Positions 17,324 through 26,098 of a stretch of DNA of 64,000 bases are shown here, piece after piece (positions within the stretch are counted from its first letter, which is position 1; each line of letters starts with the position of its first letter). A program made the translations under genes and the position numbers. The notes under the pieces were generated by a model. That model was not told the DNA's origin, searched no databases, and was given only the letters and a program-made list of their open reading frames with translations. This DNA is from Bradyrhizobium sp. G127. Its GTDB lineage: Bacteria; Pseudomonadota; Alphaproteobacteria; Rhizobiales; Xanthobacteraceae. The DNA lies in the NCBI RefSeq assembly GCF_021502575.1, contig NZ_JAKFGN010000001.1:1674001-1738000 (forward strand), read 5' to 3'.

Positions 17324-20300
17324 TCACGGCAGGTTCGCCTGCCGGATTCGGGCGATCGCCGCAGGGACGTCGGTCCACGGAGCTTTGTCCGGGGCAAATT
17401 GGTGCCGGAGATAGGACACAAGCTCTGCCACCTGTTCGTCGTTGAGACTGTTCTTGAAGGCCGGCATGTAGCCGAGATCGCTCGACACGGGAGTCTCGAC
17501 GCCGTGCAGAATGATCTGGATCAGATTGTCGGGCATGCTGCTATGCAGGTTGCTGTTCAGCGCCAGCGATGGTCTGCTGCCAAATAATACGGGACCACCG
17601 ACCTGATGGCAGACCGCACATGCGCCCTCATAGATACGCCCCCCCATGGATGATGCGGAGATAGCTTTAACGCTTGTCAGCGTTTCCAGCCGTGTGGCCA
17701 TTGCCTCTTGCGCGGCTGGCGTAATCGTTGTGTCGTTGAACGAGGCGAGATAGACCGCCATGGCGCGAATATCGCTGTCGGGAACGGCGGCAAGGTCCCT
17801 GACGATTGGAGCCATCGGTCCGGCTGCGACGCCGTGGAATCGGGAAATGCCTGTTCTCAGATAAGCAAAAAGTTCGTCTTCACTCCAAGGGATTGGTGCG
17901 TGCGAGCGCGATGTTAGCGGCGGTGCTTCCCAGCCTTCCGCCGTTCCGCCCGCAAGGTAGGTCTTGGCGGTCTTCTCAGCACCCAACGTGTTGCGCGGTG
18001 TGTGGCAGGCTCCGCAATGGCCGAGGCCTTCGACGAGGTACGCTCCACGATTCCAGACCGCCGATTGGGCCGCGTCGGCCTCGAAGACCGTCGCCTGATG
18101 AAATAGCGCATTCCAGCCTGCCATCAATGGCCGGAAGTTAAAGGGAAACGCCAGCGTGGTTTCGCGATTGACCGCGCGCACAGGCGTCTGCGCCATCAGA
18201 TAGGCGTAGAGCGCCTGCAGATCGGCGTCGGTCGTCCTGGCAAAATGATTGTAGGGAAATGCCGGATAAAGATGCCGGCCGTCGCGATGGATACCCTCGC
18301 GCATGGAGCGCTCGAAGGCCGGATACGACCATGCGCCGATTCCGGTCTCCGGATCAGGGGTGATGTTTGTGCTGTAAACAATGCCGAACGGTGTCTCCAG
18401 AGCCCGCCCACCGGCATTGGTAACTCCATTCACGTTCGTATGGCACTCGGCGCAGTTGCCGAGTGCGGCGAGTTGCCGACCTCGGACAATGGTTTCTGCC
18501 GAATATGTTGATGCATCCGGGCGTGCGATCGGCGGAATTGAGCGCCATGGCAGCGTTGCTGCGGCGATGCCGACAAGCGCGGCGCACGTTGCCGCGATGG
18601 TCGCAAACGTGCTGCGGCGTCTAAGGAGTGGGTTGTTCGTATCCGGGGTTTGTCCCGGTGGTTTGGAGGCCGTCGCTGGTAACGCGGATTTCGGTGCTGG
18701 TTCGTCACCACGCAGGCCCGCAAGAATGCGCTCCGGAGTAAACGGCAGTTCCCGGAAACGCACGCCGGTGGCGTCAAAGATGGCATTTGCAATGGCGGCA
18801 GCGCTGGGGACCGACGCGGATTCGCCGACGCCGAGCGGCGGCTGATCCTGTCGCGGCAGCATCAGCACGTCGATCTTCGGAACGTCGGGAAACTTGATGA
18901 TTGGGTAGGCGCCCCATTCGCGGCTGGTCACGGCGGCGCGATCGAACGAGACCTCTTCCATCAGCGCGCGGCTGGTGGACTGGATGACGTTGCCGTGGAT
19001 CTGGTGACGTACACCGTCCGGATTGATCATCAATCCAGAGTCTTGTCCCGCGACCACGCGCGTCACGCTAACGTCGCCGGTCGATTTGTTGACAGCAACA
19101 TCCGCAATCCAGGCCGACCATGAGGCGCCATAGCCGGGAAACTTGCTGTGGACATACAGCGCATAGGCGAAGCCGCGTCCGCGAACGATGTCGCCTTCGG
19201 CTTCCGGCTCCTTCCATTGCGGGCGAGAAATCCAATCCGCGCGCTTGGCAACGGCGTTGACCAGATCGACGGCGCGGGGGTCTTTCAAATACCGCAGGCG
19301 ATATTCGATCGGATCGACCCCGGCTTCAGTCGCCATCTCGTCGATATAGGATTCGTGCGCGAAGGTGTTCGGCAGCGCCGAGACGCCGCGAAACCATGAG
19401 GCTCGCGCGATTGGTGGCATGTCATGCGCGACGACGCGCATTGCATCATAGTCGTAAGGCGGGATCGCGGTGCGATCTCCCATCTCAAAGACAGCCGGGG
19501 TAGGCGGAATGATCCCGGTGAGCAGCAGCGCCAGCGTTGGCGCACCGTTCGAAGGATAGCGCGTTGCAAAGTCATAGGCAGCGACGCTGCCGTCGGGGCG
19601 CAAGCCGCCATTGACGTCCATCAATTGCGCGCTGCCCTTTGGCTCCCACGCGTGTTCCTGCTCGCGCGTCAGTTGCACGCGCACCGGCTGGCCAACGGCG
19701 CGTGACAACAGCACGGCATCGGCCGACACGTCATCGGCGCAGTTGCGGCCGTAGCAGCCCGCAGCCTCCATCCGGATCACTTCGATCTGCGATTCCGGCT
19801 GGCTCAGGAGGAGCGCAAGGTCGGCGCGGAGGATATGAGGATTTTGCGTGCCGGACCACACTCGAACATAACCATCCTGAACGTCAGCAACGGAGCAGGA
19901 TGGCCCGATCGACCCATGCATCTGATAGGGCCAGATGTAGGTCCGCTTGATTTGCTTCTCGGCCCTGGCGATGGCGCTGTCCACGTCGCCCTTGTCTAGC
20001 AACGTGCGGGGTGTGCTGGGGTTGGCGCGAAGTGCGGTCTCTATATCGCTCAGGTTTGGAAGCGTCGGTGTCGGATTCCATGTGACCTTGAGTTGAGCCG
20101 CGGCCTTGACGGCATTTTCCTCACGCTCGGTTACGACGCCGACGAAATCGCCTATCTGCACCACGGCGACGAGCCCGGGAATATCGCGCACCGACGACTC
20201 GTCAACGGCGATCAGGCTGGTCCCGACAAAAGGACCGGCATCGACGCCTGAATAGGGCGGACGCACCACCCGGCCATGCAGCATCCCCGGTACGCGCACG

Positions 20301-20875
20301 TCATGCACATAGACCAGTTCGCCGGTCGCCTTGGCCGGAAGATCGATGCGCGGAGTCGATTGCCCGACGATCCTGTAGCTCTCGACCGCCTTGACCGGGA
20401 CGTCGTCGGCAAGATCGAGGCGAATGATGTCATCGGCAATTAGTTCGCCATAAGTAATGCTCTGATTGTGTCCCCGGATGAGGCCATCCTCGACCGTCAA
20501 CTCGCTTTCCGGCAGATCGAGTTTACCGGCAGCGCGCGCCAACAGAAACTGACGCGCCTGTGCGGCGGCCTTGCGCAGCGGCACCGCCGTGATCTGGATG
20601 GTCTCGCTGGCGATGGTCGCGCCCTGGTTGGGGACGCGCGAGGTGTCGCCCAGCACAACGACGACGCGTGCGAATGAGACATCGAGTTCTTCTGCGACGA
20701 TTTGCCCGAGGGCGGTTCGAATGCCGGTTCCGAGATCGACGTGACCGTTGAAGGCGGTCACCAGGCCATCCGCAGTGATCTTGATAAACGTTTCGAAGGT
20801 GTCGGCTCCGCCGGACCATGCGGGACGGACGACGGACAGTGATCCGGAAAGCGGAGAGGGCCCGTCTGTCGCCAT
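17324..20875 (-). CDS. nicB: Nicotinate dehydrogenase large subunit: molybdopterin domain fused to tri-haem cytochrome c
   Basis: A 1183-residue protein. The first about 730 residues are an aldehyde oxidase/xanthine dehydrogenase-type molybdenum domain with FNGHVDLGTGIRTALGQIVAEEL in short segments and the catalytic Glu region GVGESASVPSAAA. A transmembrane segment (TFATIAATCAALVGIAAATL) follows, then three c-type haem sites CAECH, CGACH and CAVCH. The layout matches NicB of Pseudomonas (about 1187 residues), which hydroxylates nicotinate to 6-hydroxynicotinate and passes electrons to the respiratory chain through its haems. The start overlaps the nicA stop. Other Mo-hydroxylases share this layout (isoquinoline, aldehydes), but the hnr and ena neighbours support nicotinate. 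Confidence 0.9.
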   Translation of the reverse strand: MATDGPSPLSGSLSVVRPAWSGGADTFETFIKITADGLVTAFNGHVDLGTGIRTALGQIVAEELDVSFARVVVVLGDTSRVPNQGATIASETIQITAVPLRKAAAQARQFLLARAAGKLDLPESELTVEDGLIRGHNQSITYGELIADDIIRLDLADDVPVKAVESYRIVGQSTPRIDLPAKATGELVYVHDVRVPGMLHGRVVRPPYSGVDAGPFVGTSLIAVDESSVRDIPGLVAVVQIGDFVGVVTEREENAVKAAAQLKVTWNPTPTLPNLSDIETALRANPSTPRTLLDKGDVDSAIARAEKQIKRTYIWPYQMHGSIGPSCSVADVQDGYVRVWSGTQNPHILRADLALLLSQPESQIEVIRMEAAGCYGRNCADDVSADAVLLSRAVGQPVRVQLTREQEHAWEPKGSAQLMDVNGGLRPDGSVAAYDFATRYPSNGAPTLALLLTGIIPPTPAVFEMGDRTAIPPYDYDAMRVVAHDMPPIARASWFRGVSALPNTFAHESYIDEMATEAGVDPIEYRLRYLKDPRAVDLVNAVAKRADWISRPQWKEPEAEGDIVRGRGFAYALYVHSKFPGYGASWSAWIADVAVNKSTGDVSVTRVVAGQDSGLMINPDGVRHQIHGNVIQSTSRALMEEVSFDRAAVTSREWGAYPIIKFPDVPKIDVLMLPRQDQPPLGVGESASVPSAAAIANAIFDATGVRFRELPFTPERILAGLRGDEPAPKSALPATASKPPGQTPDTNNPLLRRRSTFATIAATCAALVGIAAATLPWRSIPPIARPDASTYSAETIVRGRQLAALGNCAECHTNVNGVTNAGGRALETPFGIVYSTNITPDPETGIGAWSYPAFERSMREGIHRDGRHLYPAFPYNHFARTTDADLQALYAYLMAQTPVRAVNRETTLAFPFNFRPLMAGWNALFHQATVFEADAAQSAVWNRGAYLVEGLGHCGACHTPRNTLGAEKTAKTYLAGGTAEGWEAPPLTSRSHAPIPWSEDELFAYLRTGISRFHGVAAGPMAPIVRDLAAVPDSDIRAMAVYLASFNDTTITPAAQEAMATRLETLTSVKAISASSMGGRIYEGACAVCHQVGGPVLFGSRPSLALNSNLHSSMPDNLIQIILHGVETPVSSDLGYMPAFKNSLNDEQVAELVSYLRHQFAPDKAPWTDVPAAIARIRQANLP

Positions 20876-21369
20876 CAGTCTCTCGCCTCGGCGGGATGAC
20901 CCGCGGCCCGCATTACCGCACGCAGAATCTCGATGTGGGCGCCGCAGCGGCAGAGATTATAGCGCAGCGCCTCCAGCACCTCGCTTTCGGAGGGACGTGC
21001 GTTGCGCATCAACAGCGCTTTGGTGGTCATAATCATGCCGTTGAGGCAATAGCCGCATTGTGCGGCCTGCTCTTCGATAAAAGCATTTTGCACTGGGTCG
21101 GCGTTCTCACGAGAGCCGAGGCCTTCGAGCGTCAGGATCTCTCGCTCCACGCAGCCGCTGATTGGGATGACACAGGAGCGCGCGGCCACGCCGTCGATGA
21201 TCACGGTGCATGCGCCGCATTCGCCGAGACCGCAGCCGAACTTCGGCCCGTTCAATGCGAGATCGTTTCGCAGCACGTACAGCAACGCAGTCTCCGGCGC
21301 CGCGTCGACCTTATGGAGCCGGCCGTTTACCGTCAGGCGGATCGGTGTCTGCGTCATGGTCTTCGTCAT
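20875..21369 (-). CDS. nicA: Nicotinate dehydrogenase small subunit, two [2Fe-2S] clusters
   Basis: A 164-residue iron-sulfur subunit. The plant-type cluster motif is CGLGECGACTV, with its fourth Cys in SCVIPI; the second, helical cluster is formed by CGYC and CRCG. Electrons from the molybdenum site of NicB pass through these clusters. The start is the ATG at 21369 (MTKTMTQTP) or 21357. A perfect 16-base palindrome lies 52 bases upstream. Confidence 0.92.
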   Translation of the reverse strand: MTKTMTQTPIRLTVNGRLHKVDAAPETALLYVLRNDLALNGPKFGCGLGECGACTVIIDGVAARSCVIPISGCVEREILTLEGLGSRENADPVQNAFIEEQAAQCGYCLNGMIMTTKALLMRNARPSESEVLEALRYNLCRCGAHIEILRAVMRAAGHPAEARD

Positions 21370-21420
21370 GGGCCGATCTGTTGCATTGCAAAACCTGGCG
21401 GTATCTCACGGTGACGATAC

Positions 21421-21436
21421 CGTTTGTATACAAACG
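21421..21436. promoter_or_regulatory. Palindromic operator upstream of nicA
   Basis: CGTTTGTATACAAACG is a perfect 16-base palindrome in the nicA-hnr divergent promoter region. Its core TTTGTATACAAA matches the second palindrome at 21595-21606 as TTYGTATACRAA. MarR-family dimers commonly bind sites of this size; the NicR-like gene at 29529 is the candidate ligand-responsive repressor. Confidence 0.65.
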
Positions 21437-21594
21437 TGCAAGCATGCGATGCGCCAACGTGTTTAGGGTGTTCTTCCGAATGATGCATTGCACGCTTTGT
21501 GAACACGAATGCTAGGCAATTGAGCTTTTATTCGGCAGCGCGGCTTTTCGCGCGCGGCGGCGCTTGACAGCTTTCAGGTCCGCGCGCAACATCA

Positions 21595-21606
21595 TTCGTA
21601 TACGAA
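21595..21606. promoter_or_regulatory. Palindromic operator upstream of hnr
   Basis: TTCGTATACGAA is a perfect 12-base palindrome, related to the site at 21421. It lies 94 bases before the preferred hnr start. An in-frame ATG at 21610 would put this site inside the translation initiation region, which argues for the downstream start. Confidence 0.6.
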
Positions 21607-21699
21607 CAAATGCTGCGGCAGATTGAGCGGGCTTCTATGCTTTGCGGCATTCTTCGCTCTCGTTCGACAGTTCGCGCTGGCTCGCAAGTGAGTTTGTTG

Positions 21700-23163
21700 A
21701 TGCTGACTGAAACGACCTCCGTTGCCCCTTCCGGCGGAGCGGACAAGATCCGCTGCGACGCCTGCCCGGTAATGTGCTACATCAAGCCGGGTGCGGCCGG
21801 GGCGTGCGACCGCTACGCCAACAACAATGGCGAGCTCGTGCGCGTCGATCCGCATATCGTGCTGGAGCGCACAGTAAGTCACGGCGGCAGGCTGGTGCCG
21901 TTTCAGGCCGGCGGCGATTGGGACGGCAAGATCGTTCATGAGGCTGGCGTCTTCGTCACCGCCATCGGGGCGGGCACGACCTATCCCGACTACAAGCCGG
22001 CGCCGTTCATCGTGTCGTCGGAGGTCGATGGCGTCGACATGGTCACGGTGGTGACCGAAGGCATCTTCAGTTATTGCGGCGTCAAGGTGAAGATCGACAC
22101 CGATCGCTATCTCGGTCCCGAAACTGCGACCGTGCGGGTGCAGGGCGAGGCAGTCGGCCACGTCACCACGAGCGAATATGGTTCGCAGATGCTTTCGCTC
22201 GGCGGGGTTCATCATCTGACTGGCGGCTCGAAGAAAGAAGGTCGTGTTACCTGCGACGCCCTGATGGATCTGTCCAATGGCAAGCCGGTTGAATTGACGG
22301 TCGATGGCGGTGCAACGGTGGTGGTGCAGGCTGGTCATCCGCCAATCGTCAATGGTGTGCCCGAGGAGCGGATGCGCGTCGGTTGCGGCTCGGCAACCAT
22401 CGGCATGTTCGCCAAGCAGTGGCATGGCAAAGTCGATGAGGTCGTGGTGGTGGACGACCATATTACTGGCGTTCTCTCAGAGCATCAGGCGGGCAAGCTA
22501 CTCGACATTCCTGACACCGGCATCAAGATGAAGGGCCGCCGTTCGACGCCAGGGCGTTATTTCCAGGTAGCCGAACCTGGCATCGGATGGGGCGGCACCA
22601 ATATCTCCGATCCGCTTTCGGTGCTTGGTCCGTTCGATCCCAAGACAGCGCGGTCCGGCTTGCGCATGATGATGGTCAGCACCACTGGCGAACACGCAGC
22701 CTATTTCGAACTCGACGAGGCGCTGAAGCCGGTCGAGAAGGAGATGCCCGCCGATCTCAAGCTCTCTGTCGAGCGCATTCAGGAAAATTGCGAGCCGGCG
22801 CTGTGCACAGTCCTGTTCATGGGCGGAGCGGGTGGATCGCTCCGATCAGGCGTCACCGAAAATCCGGTGCGGTTGACGCGATCGGTGAAGGATGCGCTGA
22901 CGTCGGTGACCTGCGGCGGTGCGCCGGTCTATGTGTGGCCAGGTGGCGGTATCACCTTCATGGTCGATGTGACGCGACTTCCACAAGGCGCTTTCGGTTA
23001 TGTGCCGACGCCTGCGCTGGTGGCGCCGATCGAGTTCACGTTGCGGCTGTCGGATTATGCCGCGCTGGGCGGACACATGGATCATGTGCGGCCGCTGTCG
23101 TCGATCCGAAATAACACCGAGTTGCGCGAGCCACCGCCGCTGAAGCCCACGAGGCAGATATGA
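21700..23163 (+). CDS. hnr: 6-Hydroxynicotinate reductase
   Basis: A 487-residue protein resembling 6-hydroxynicotinate reductase of Eubacterium barkeri (EC 1.3.7.1), which reduces 6-hydroxynicotinate to 1,4,5,6-tetrahydro-6-oxonicotinate with ferredoxin. The N-terminus has a Cys cluster C19-x2-C22-x3-C26-x9-C36 suitable for an Fe-S centre. More Cys occur in FSYCGV, VTCDAL, RVGCGSATIG and NCEPALC. The E. barkeri enzyme carries covalently bound flavin; the segment DGGAT (about residues 202-206) might be an attachment site, which is speculative. The ATG at 21700 is preferred over 21610 because the operator overlaps the latter. The UPF0280 gene overlaps its stop. Confidence 0.82.
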   Translation: MLTETTSVAPSGGADKIRCDACPVMCYIKPGAAGACDRYANNNGELVRVDPHIVLERTVSHGGRLVPFQAGGDWDGKIVHEAGVFVTAIGAGTTYPDYKPAPFIVSSEVDGVDMVTVVTEGIFSYCGVKVKIDTDRYLGPETATVRVQGEAVGHVTTSEYGSQMLSLGGVHHLTGGSKKEGRVTCDALMDLSNGKPVELTVDGGATVVVQAGHPPIVNGVPEERMRVGCGSATIGMFAKQWHGKVDEVVVVDDHITGVLSEHQAGKLLDIPDTGIKMKGRRSTPGRYFQVAEPGIGWGGTNISDPLSVLGPFDPKTARSGLRMMMVSTTGEHAAYFELDEALKPVEKEMPADLKLSVERIQENCEPALCTVLFMGGAGGSLRSGVTENPVRLTRSVKDALTSVTCGGAPVYVWPGGGITFMVDVTRLPQGAFGYVPTPALVAPIEFTLRLSDYAALGGHMDHVRPLSSIRNNTELREPPPLKPTRQI

Positions 23164-24113
23164 CACGGCTGCCGCGGATCGGATGGCTGGCGGACGGGAA
23201 GCGACTGCATTTGCAGGATGGACCTATTGATCTGATTATCGAGGCGCGTGGGACTGCAAATAATGTTCGCGCTGCCTATGAAGCCGCGGTCCGCCGGTTC
23301 ACCGGCCTGCTCGATATGCTGTGCGATGAGTTGCCTGAGCTTCGCCGCGCGGTGCATCCAGATAGATGCGTGCTGCAAGGCCGCGTGGCGCGCCGGATGC
23401 ACGCCGCTGTCGCGCCATTTGCCGCTGCGTCCTTTATCACGCCGATGGCGGCTGTCGCCGGTGCGGTCGCTGAGGAAGTACTTGGCGCCATGACCGAGTC
23501 AGCGGACCTCAAGCGCGCCTACGTCAATAACGGCGGCGACATTGCGCTGCATCTGACGGACGACGAACGCCTCACGGTGGGGCTAGTTGATGATCCAGCT
23601 GCTCCCAGCCTGATCGGGAAAACCGTCATTGAGGCCAGCGATACGATACGCGGGATCGCCACCAGCGGATGGCATGGTCGCAGCTTTTCGTTAGGAATCG
23701 CTGATGCGGTAACCGTTCTGGCGCGAACGGCCTCCCAGGCGGATGCCGCCGCGACGATCATCGCCAACGCGGTCGATCTGCCGGGACATCCGTTGATTGT
23801 CCGCTGCCCGGCGGACGAGATTCAGCCCGATAACGATCTCGGCGGGCGCCTTGCGACGCGCGATGTTGGCAAATTGTCGCATCACGAAATTGCGGAAGCT
23901 CTCAGGGCCGGTATCAGCAAGGCGCAGGTGCTCCTCGCAATGGAACTGATCGAGGGAGTGGCGCTTCATCTGCAAGGCACGACGGAGGTCGTCGGACTGA
24001 AGGACCTCCATAGTGAGGTGCAACTGCCGCGCGCTGGGACAACCGAACGACCTGAGAATATGCTTCATGTTGCGATGGCCGACACCGATATTCGGGGAGA
24101 ATGTGTTGCATGA
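23160..24113 (+). CDS. UPF0280 / ApbE-like protein
   Basis: A 317-residue protein of the UPF0280 family (COG2122), distantly related to ApbE flavin transferases. Visible family segments are FITPMAAVAGAVAEEVL, AYVNNGGDIALHL (like the ApbE NxGG-D motif) and ATSGWHGRSFSLGIADAVTVLA, like the ApbE substrate/metal end. There is no signal peptide, so it acts in the cytoplasm. Its ATGA overlap with hnr means coupled translation. Because E. barkeri Hnr has covalent flavin, an FMN or FAD transferase role on Hnr is a reasonable but untested inference. Confidence 0.8.
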   Translation: MTRLPRIGWLADGKRLHLQDGPIDLIIEARGTANNVRAAYEAAVRRFTGLLDMLCDELPELRRAVHPDRCVLQGRVARRMHAAVAPFAAASFITPMAAVAGAVAEEVLGAMTESADLKRAYVNNGGDIALHLTDDERLTVGLVDDPAAPSLIGKTVIEASDTIRGIATSGWHGRSFSLGIADAVTVLARTASQADAAATIIANAVDLPGHPLIVRCPADEIQPDNDLGGRLATRDVGKLSHHEIAEALRAGISKAQVLLAMELIEGVALHLQGTTEVVGLKDLHSEVQLPRAGTTERPENMLHVAMADTDIRGECVA

Positions 24114-24694
24114 GCGCCGTCATTCGCAAGATCGTCACCGTGGTCGAGGAGACGTTGATGGAGGGAGGGCGAGGTGTGTCGCCGCCCACCCGCCGGGCGG
24201 CGGCTATTGCGGTGATCGAAAATCCATTCGCGGGTAGATACGTTGAGGATCTCGCGCCGCTGATCGCGGTTGGCGAAGAATTGGGCGAATTGCTTGCGGC
24301 AAGGGCCGTTGCGGCACTCGGGATCGAGGGCAGCAAGGTACAGAGCTATGGCAAGGCAGCAGCGGTCGGCGAAAACGGTGAGCTCGAGCACGCGGCAGCG
24401 ATCCTGCATCCAAAGCTAGGTGCGCCGGTCCGCAAAGCGCTCGGCAAGGGCGCGGCGCTGATCCCGTCTTCCAAGAAACGCGGCGGAATGGGAGTATCGC
24501 TCGATGTTCCGCTCGGTCACAAGGATGCAGCATTCGTGCGAAGTCATTTCGACGGTATGGAAGTGCAGATCAACGACGCGCCACGTGCAAACGAAATTAT
24601 GGTTGCCGTTGCGGTGACCGACAGCGGACGACCGCTGCCGCGCGTCGGCGGTCTGACGATTGACGAGATCAAGGGTGAGGACGGCCTGCGATAG
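24110..24694 (+). CDS. DUF1185 'amino acid synthesis' family protein
   Basis: A 194-residue protein: KIVTVVEETLMEGGRGVSPPTRRAAAIAVIENPFAG at the N-terminus (shortened here), a Gly-Ala-rich middle with SYGKAAAVGENGELEHAAAILHPKLGAPVR, and RANEIMVAVAVTDSGRPLPRVGG at the end. These are characteristic of the DUF1185/AA_synth family, whose reaction is unknown. It overlaps the UPF0280 gene by four bases and is the third gene of the hnr operon. It may act on an intermediate after 6-hydroxynicotinate, such as the enamide or 2-formylglutarate; this is inference from position only. Confidence 0.75.
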   Translation: MSAVIRKIVTVVEETLMEGGRGVSPPTRRAAAIAVIENPFAGRYVEDLAPLIAVGEELGELLAARAVAALGIEGSKVQSYGKAAAVGENGELEHAAAILHPKLGAPVRKALGKGAALIPSSKKRGGMGVSLDVPLGHKDAAFVRSHFDGMEVQINDAPRANEIMVAVAVTDSGRPLPRVGGLTIDEIKGEDGLR

Positions 24695-24808
24695 CAGTCG
24701 TTTCATTCGTAAAGTATCTGAGGAATAGCCGGGCTGTCCCCTGATGAGGGAAGGGATGGACGGACGTCACGGCGGAGCGTTGGCTCTCGCCAACATTGGA
24801 GGTCTGGG

Positions 24809-26041
24809 ATGCTACGACGCGAACGTCTTTTGAACGGTCTCTCTGGAAGTCTCTTGGGCGCAGGTCTGGCTGTGATGCTGGGCAGCATGGCGACGTCTGC
24901 CATGGCGCAGAGCGGCGAGGTCAAGATTGGCGAGATTAACAGCTACTCACTGCTGCCGGCGTTCACCGAACCATACCGAAAGGGCTGGCAACTCGCGGTC
25001 GAGGAAGTCAACGCCGCAGGCGGCGTCAACGGCAAAAAGCTCGTTGTTGTCTCGAAGGACGATGGTGGTAAACCTGCCGACGCGCAGACCGCAGCCAATG
25101 AGCTGGTGTCGAGCGAAGGCGTGGTGATGCTGACCGGCACGTTTCTCTCGAATATCGGTCTGGCCGTCAGCGATTTCGCCAAGCAGAAGAAAGTCTTTTT
25201 TCTTGCTGCCGAACCTCTGACCGACGCCATCACCTGGTCGAAGGGCAACCGCTACACGTTCCGCCTGCGTCCTTCCAATTACATGCAGGCTGCGATGCTG
25301 GTGGAAGAAGCTGCGAAACTGCCAGCCAAGCGCTGGGCGACCATCGCGCCGAACTACGAATATGGTCAGTCGGCGGTAGCGGTTTTCAAGAAACTTCTGT
25401 CCGAGAAGCGACCCGACATTCAGTGGGTCGACGAGCAGTGGCCTCCGCAGGGCAAGATCGACGCGGGTCCGGTGGTGCAGGCGACGGCCAGCGCCAATCC
25501 GGAGGCGATTCTCAACGTCACGTTCGGGGCCGATCTCGTGAAGCTCGTCCGCGAAGGCAATACACGTGGCCTGTTCAAGGATCGCTCGGTGGTCTCGTTC
25601 CTCACCGGCGAGCCGGAATATCTCGATCCGCTGAAGGACGAAACTCCCGAAGGATGGATCGTCACCGGCTATCCTTGGTACGGCATCAAGACCCCCGAGC
25701 ATGATGCTTTTCTGAAAGCTTATCAGGGCAAATATAACGACTATCCGCGATTGGGATCGATCGTTGGCTACCAGACGATCAAGGCCGCTGCTGCGATCCT
25801 GAACAAGGCCAAGTCCGACGACCCCGAGAAGATGATCGCCGCGGCTGAAGGGCTTTCCATGTCCTCACCGTTCGGTGAGATCACATTCCGCAAGATCGAT
25901 CATCAGTCGACGCTTGGCGCGTTTGTCGGCAAGACGGCGCTGAAGGACGGCAAGGGCGTGATGGTCAATTCGGCTTACCGCAAGGGCTCGGACTTCCTGC
26001 CCAGCGATGCGGAAGTTGAGAAGCTTCGTCCGAAGGATTGA
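24809..26041 (+). CDS. HAAT-type ABC substrate-binding protein of the nicotinate region
   Basis: A 410-residue periplasmic binding protein with a long signal peptide ending ...ATSAMA-QS. The mature protein starts VKIGEINSYSLLPAFTEPYRKGWQLA and has VNGKKLVVVSKDDGG, typical of Peripla_BP_6. GGAGG precedes the ATG, and a small hairpin (GTTGGC/GCCAAC, 24779-24794) lies just upstream. Given its place between hnr and the NicR-like regulator, nicotinate or a related N-heterocyclic acid is the likely ligand. Confidence 0.88.
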   Translation: MLRRERLLNGLSGSLLGAGLAVMLGSMATSAMAQSGEVKIGEINSYSLLPAFTEPYRKGWQLAVEEVNAAGGVNGKKLVVVSKDDGGKPADAQTAANELVSSEGVVMLTGTFLSNIGLAVSDFAKQKKVFFLAAEPLTDAITWSKGNRYTFRLRPSNYMQAAMLVEEAAKLPAKRWATIAPNYEYGQSAVAVFKKLLSEKRPDIQWVDEQWPPQGKIDAGPVVQATASANPEAILNVTFGADLVKLVREGNTRGLFKDRSVVSFLTGEPEYLDPLKDETPEGWIVTGYPWYGIKTPEHDAFLKAYQGKYNDYPRLGSIVGYQTIKAAAAILNKAKSDDPEKMIAAAEGLSMSSPFGEITFRKIDHQSTLGAFVGKTALKDGKGVMVNSAYRKGSDFLPSDAEVEKLRPKD

Positions 26042-26050
26042 GACTGACGA

Positions 26051-26075
26051 CCGCGGGCGCATCATGCGCCCGCGG
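26051..26075 (+). other. Intercistronic hairpin after the binding protein gene
   Basis: CCGCGGGCGCAT (26051-26062) and ATGCGCCCGCGG (26064-26075) are exact inverse complements around one base, giving a very stable stem with no T run. It sits between the highly needed binding protein gene and the permease gene, and probably sets their expression ratio. Confidence 0.6.
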
Positions 26076-26098
26076 CATTTCACAGCCCCGGATCGCTT

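Noticed and set aside
15963-17414. A 483-codon plus-strand frame opposite pncB
   Set aside because: Antisense shadow of a gene with a full set of NAPRTase motifs.
24701-24716. A TTCGTA half-site before the nicotinate-region binding protein gene
   Set aside because: Only one half matches the TTYGTATACRAA core, so it is too weak to call an operator.
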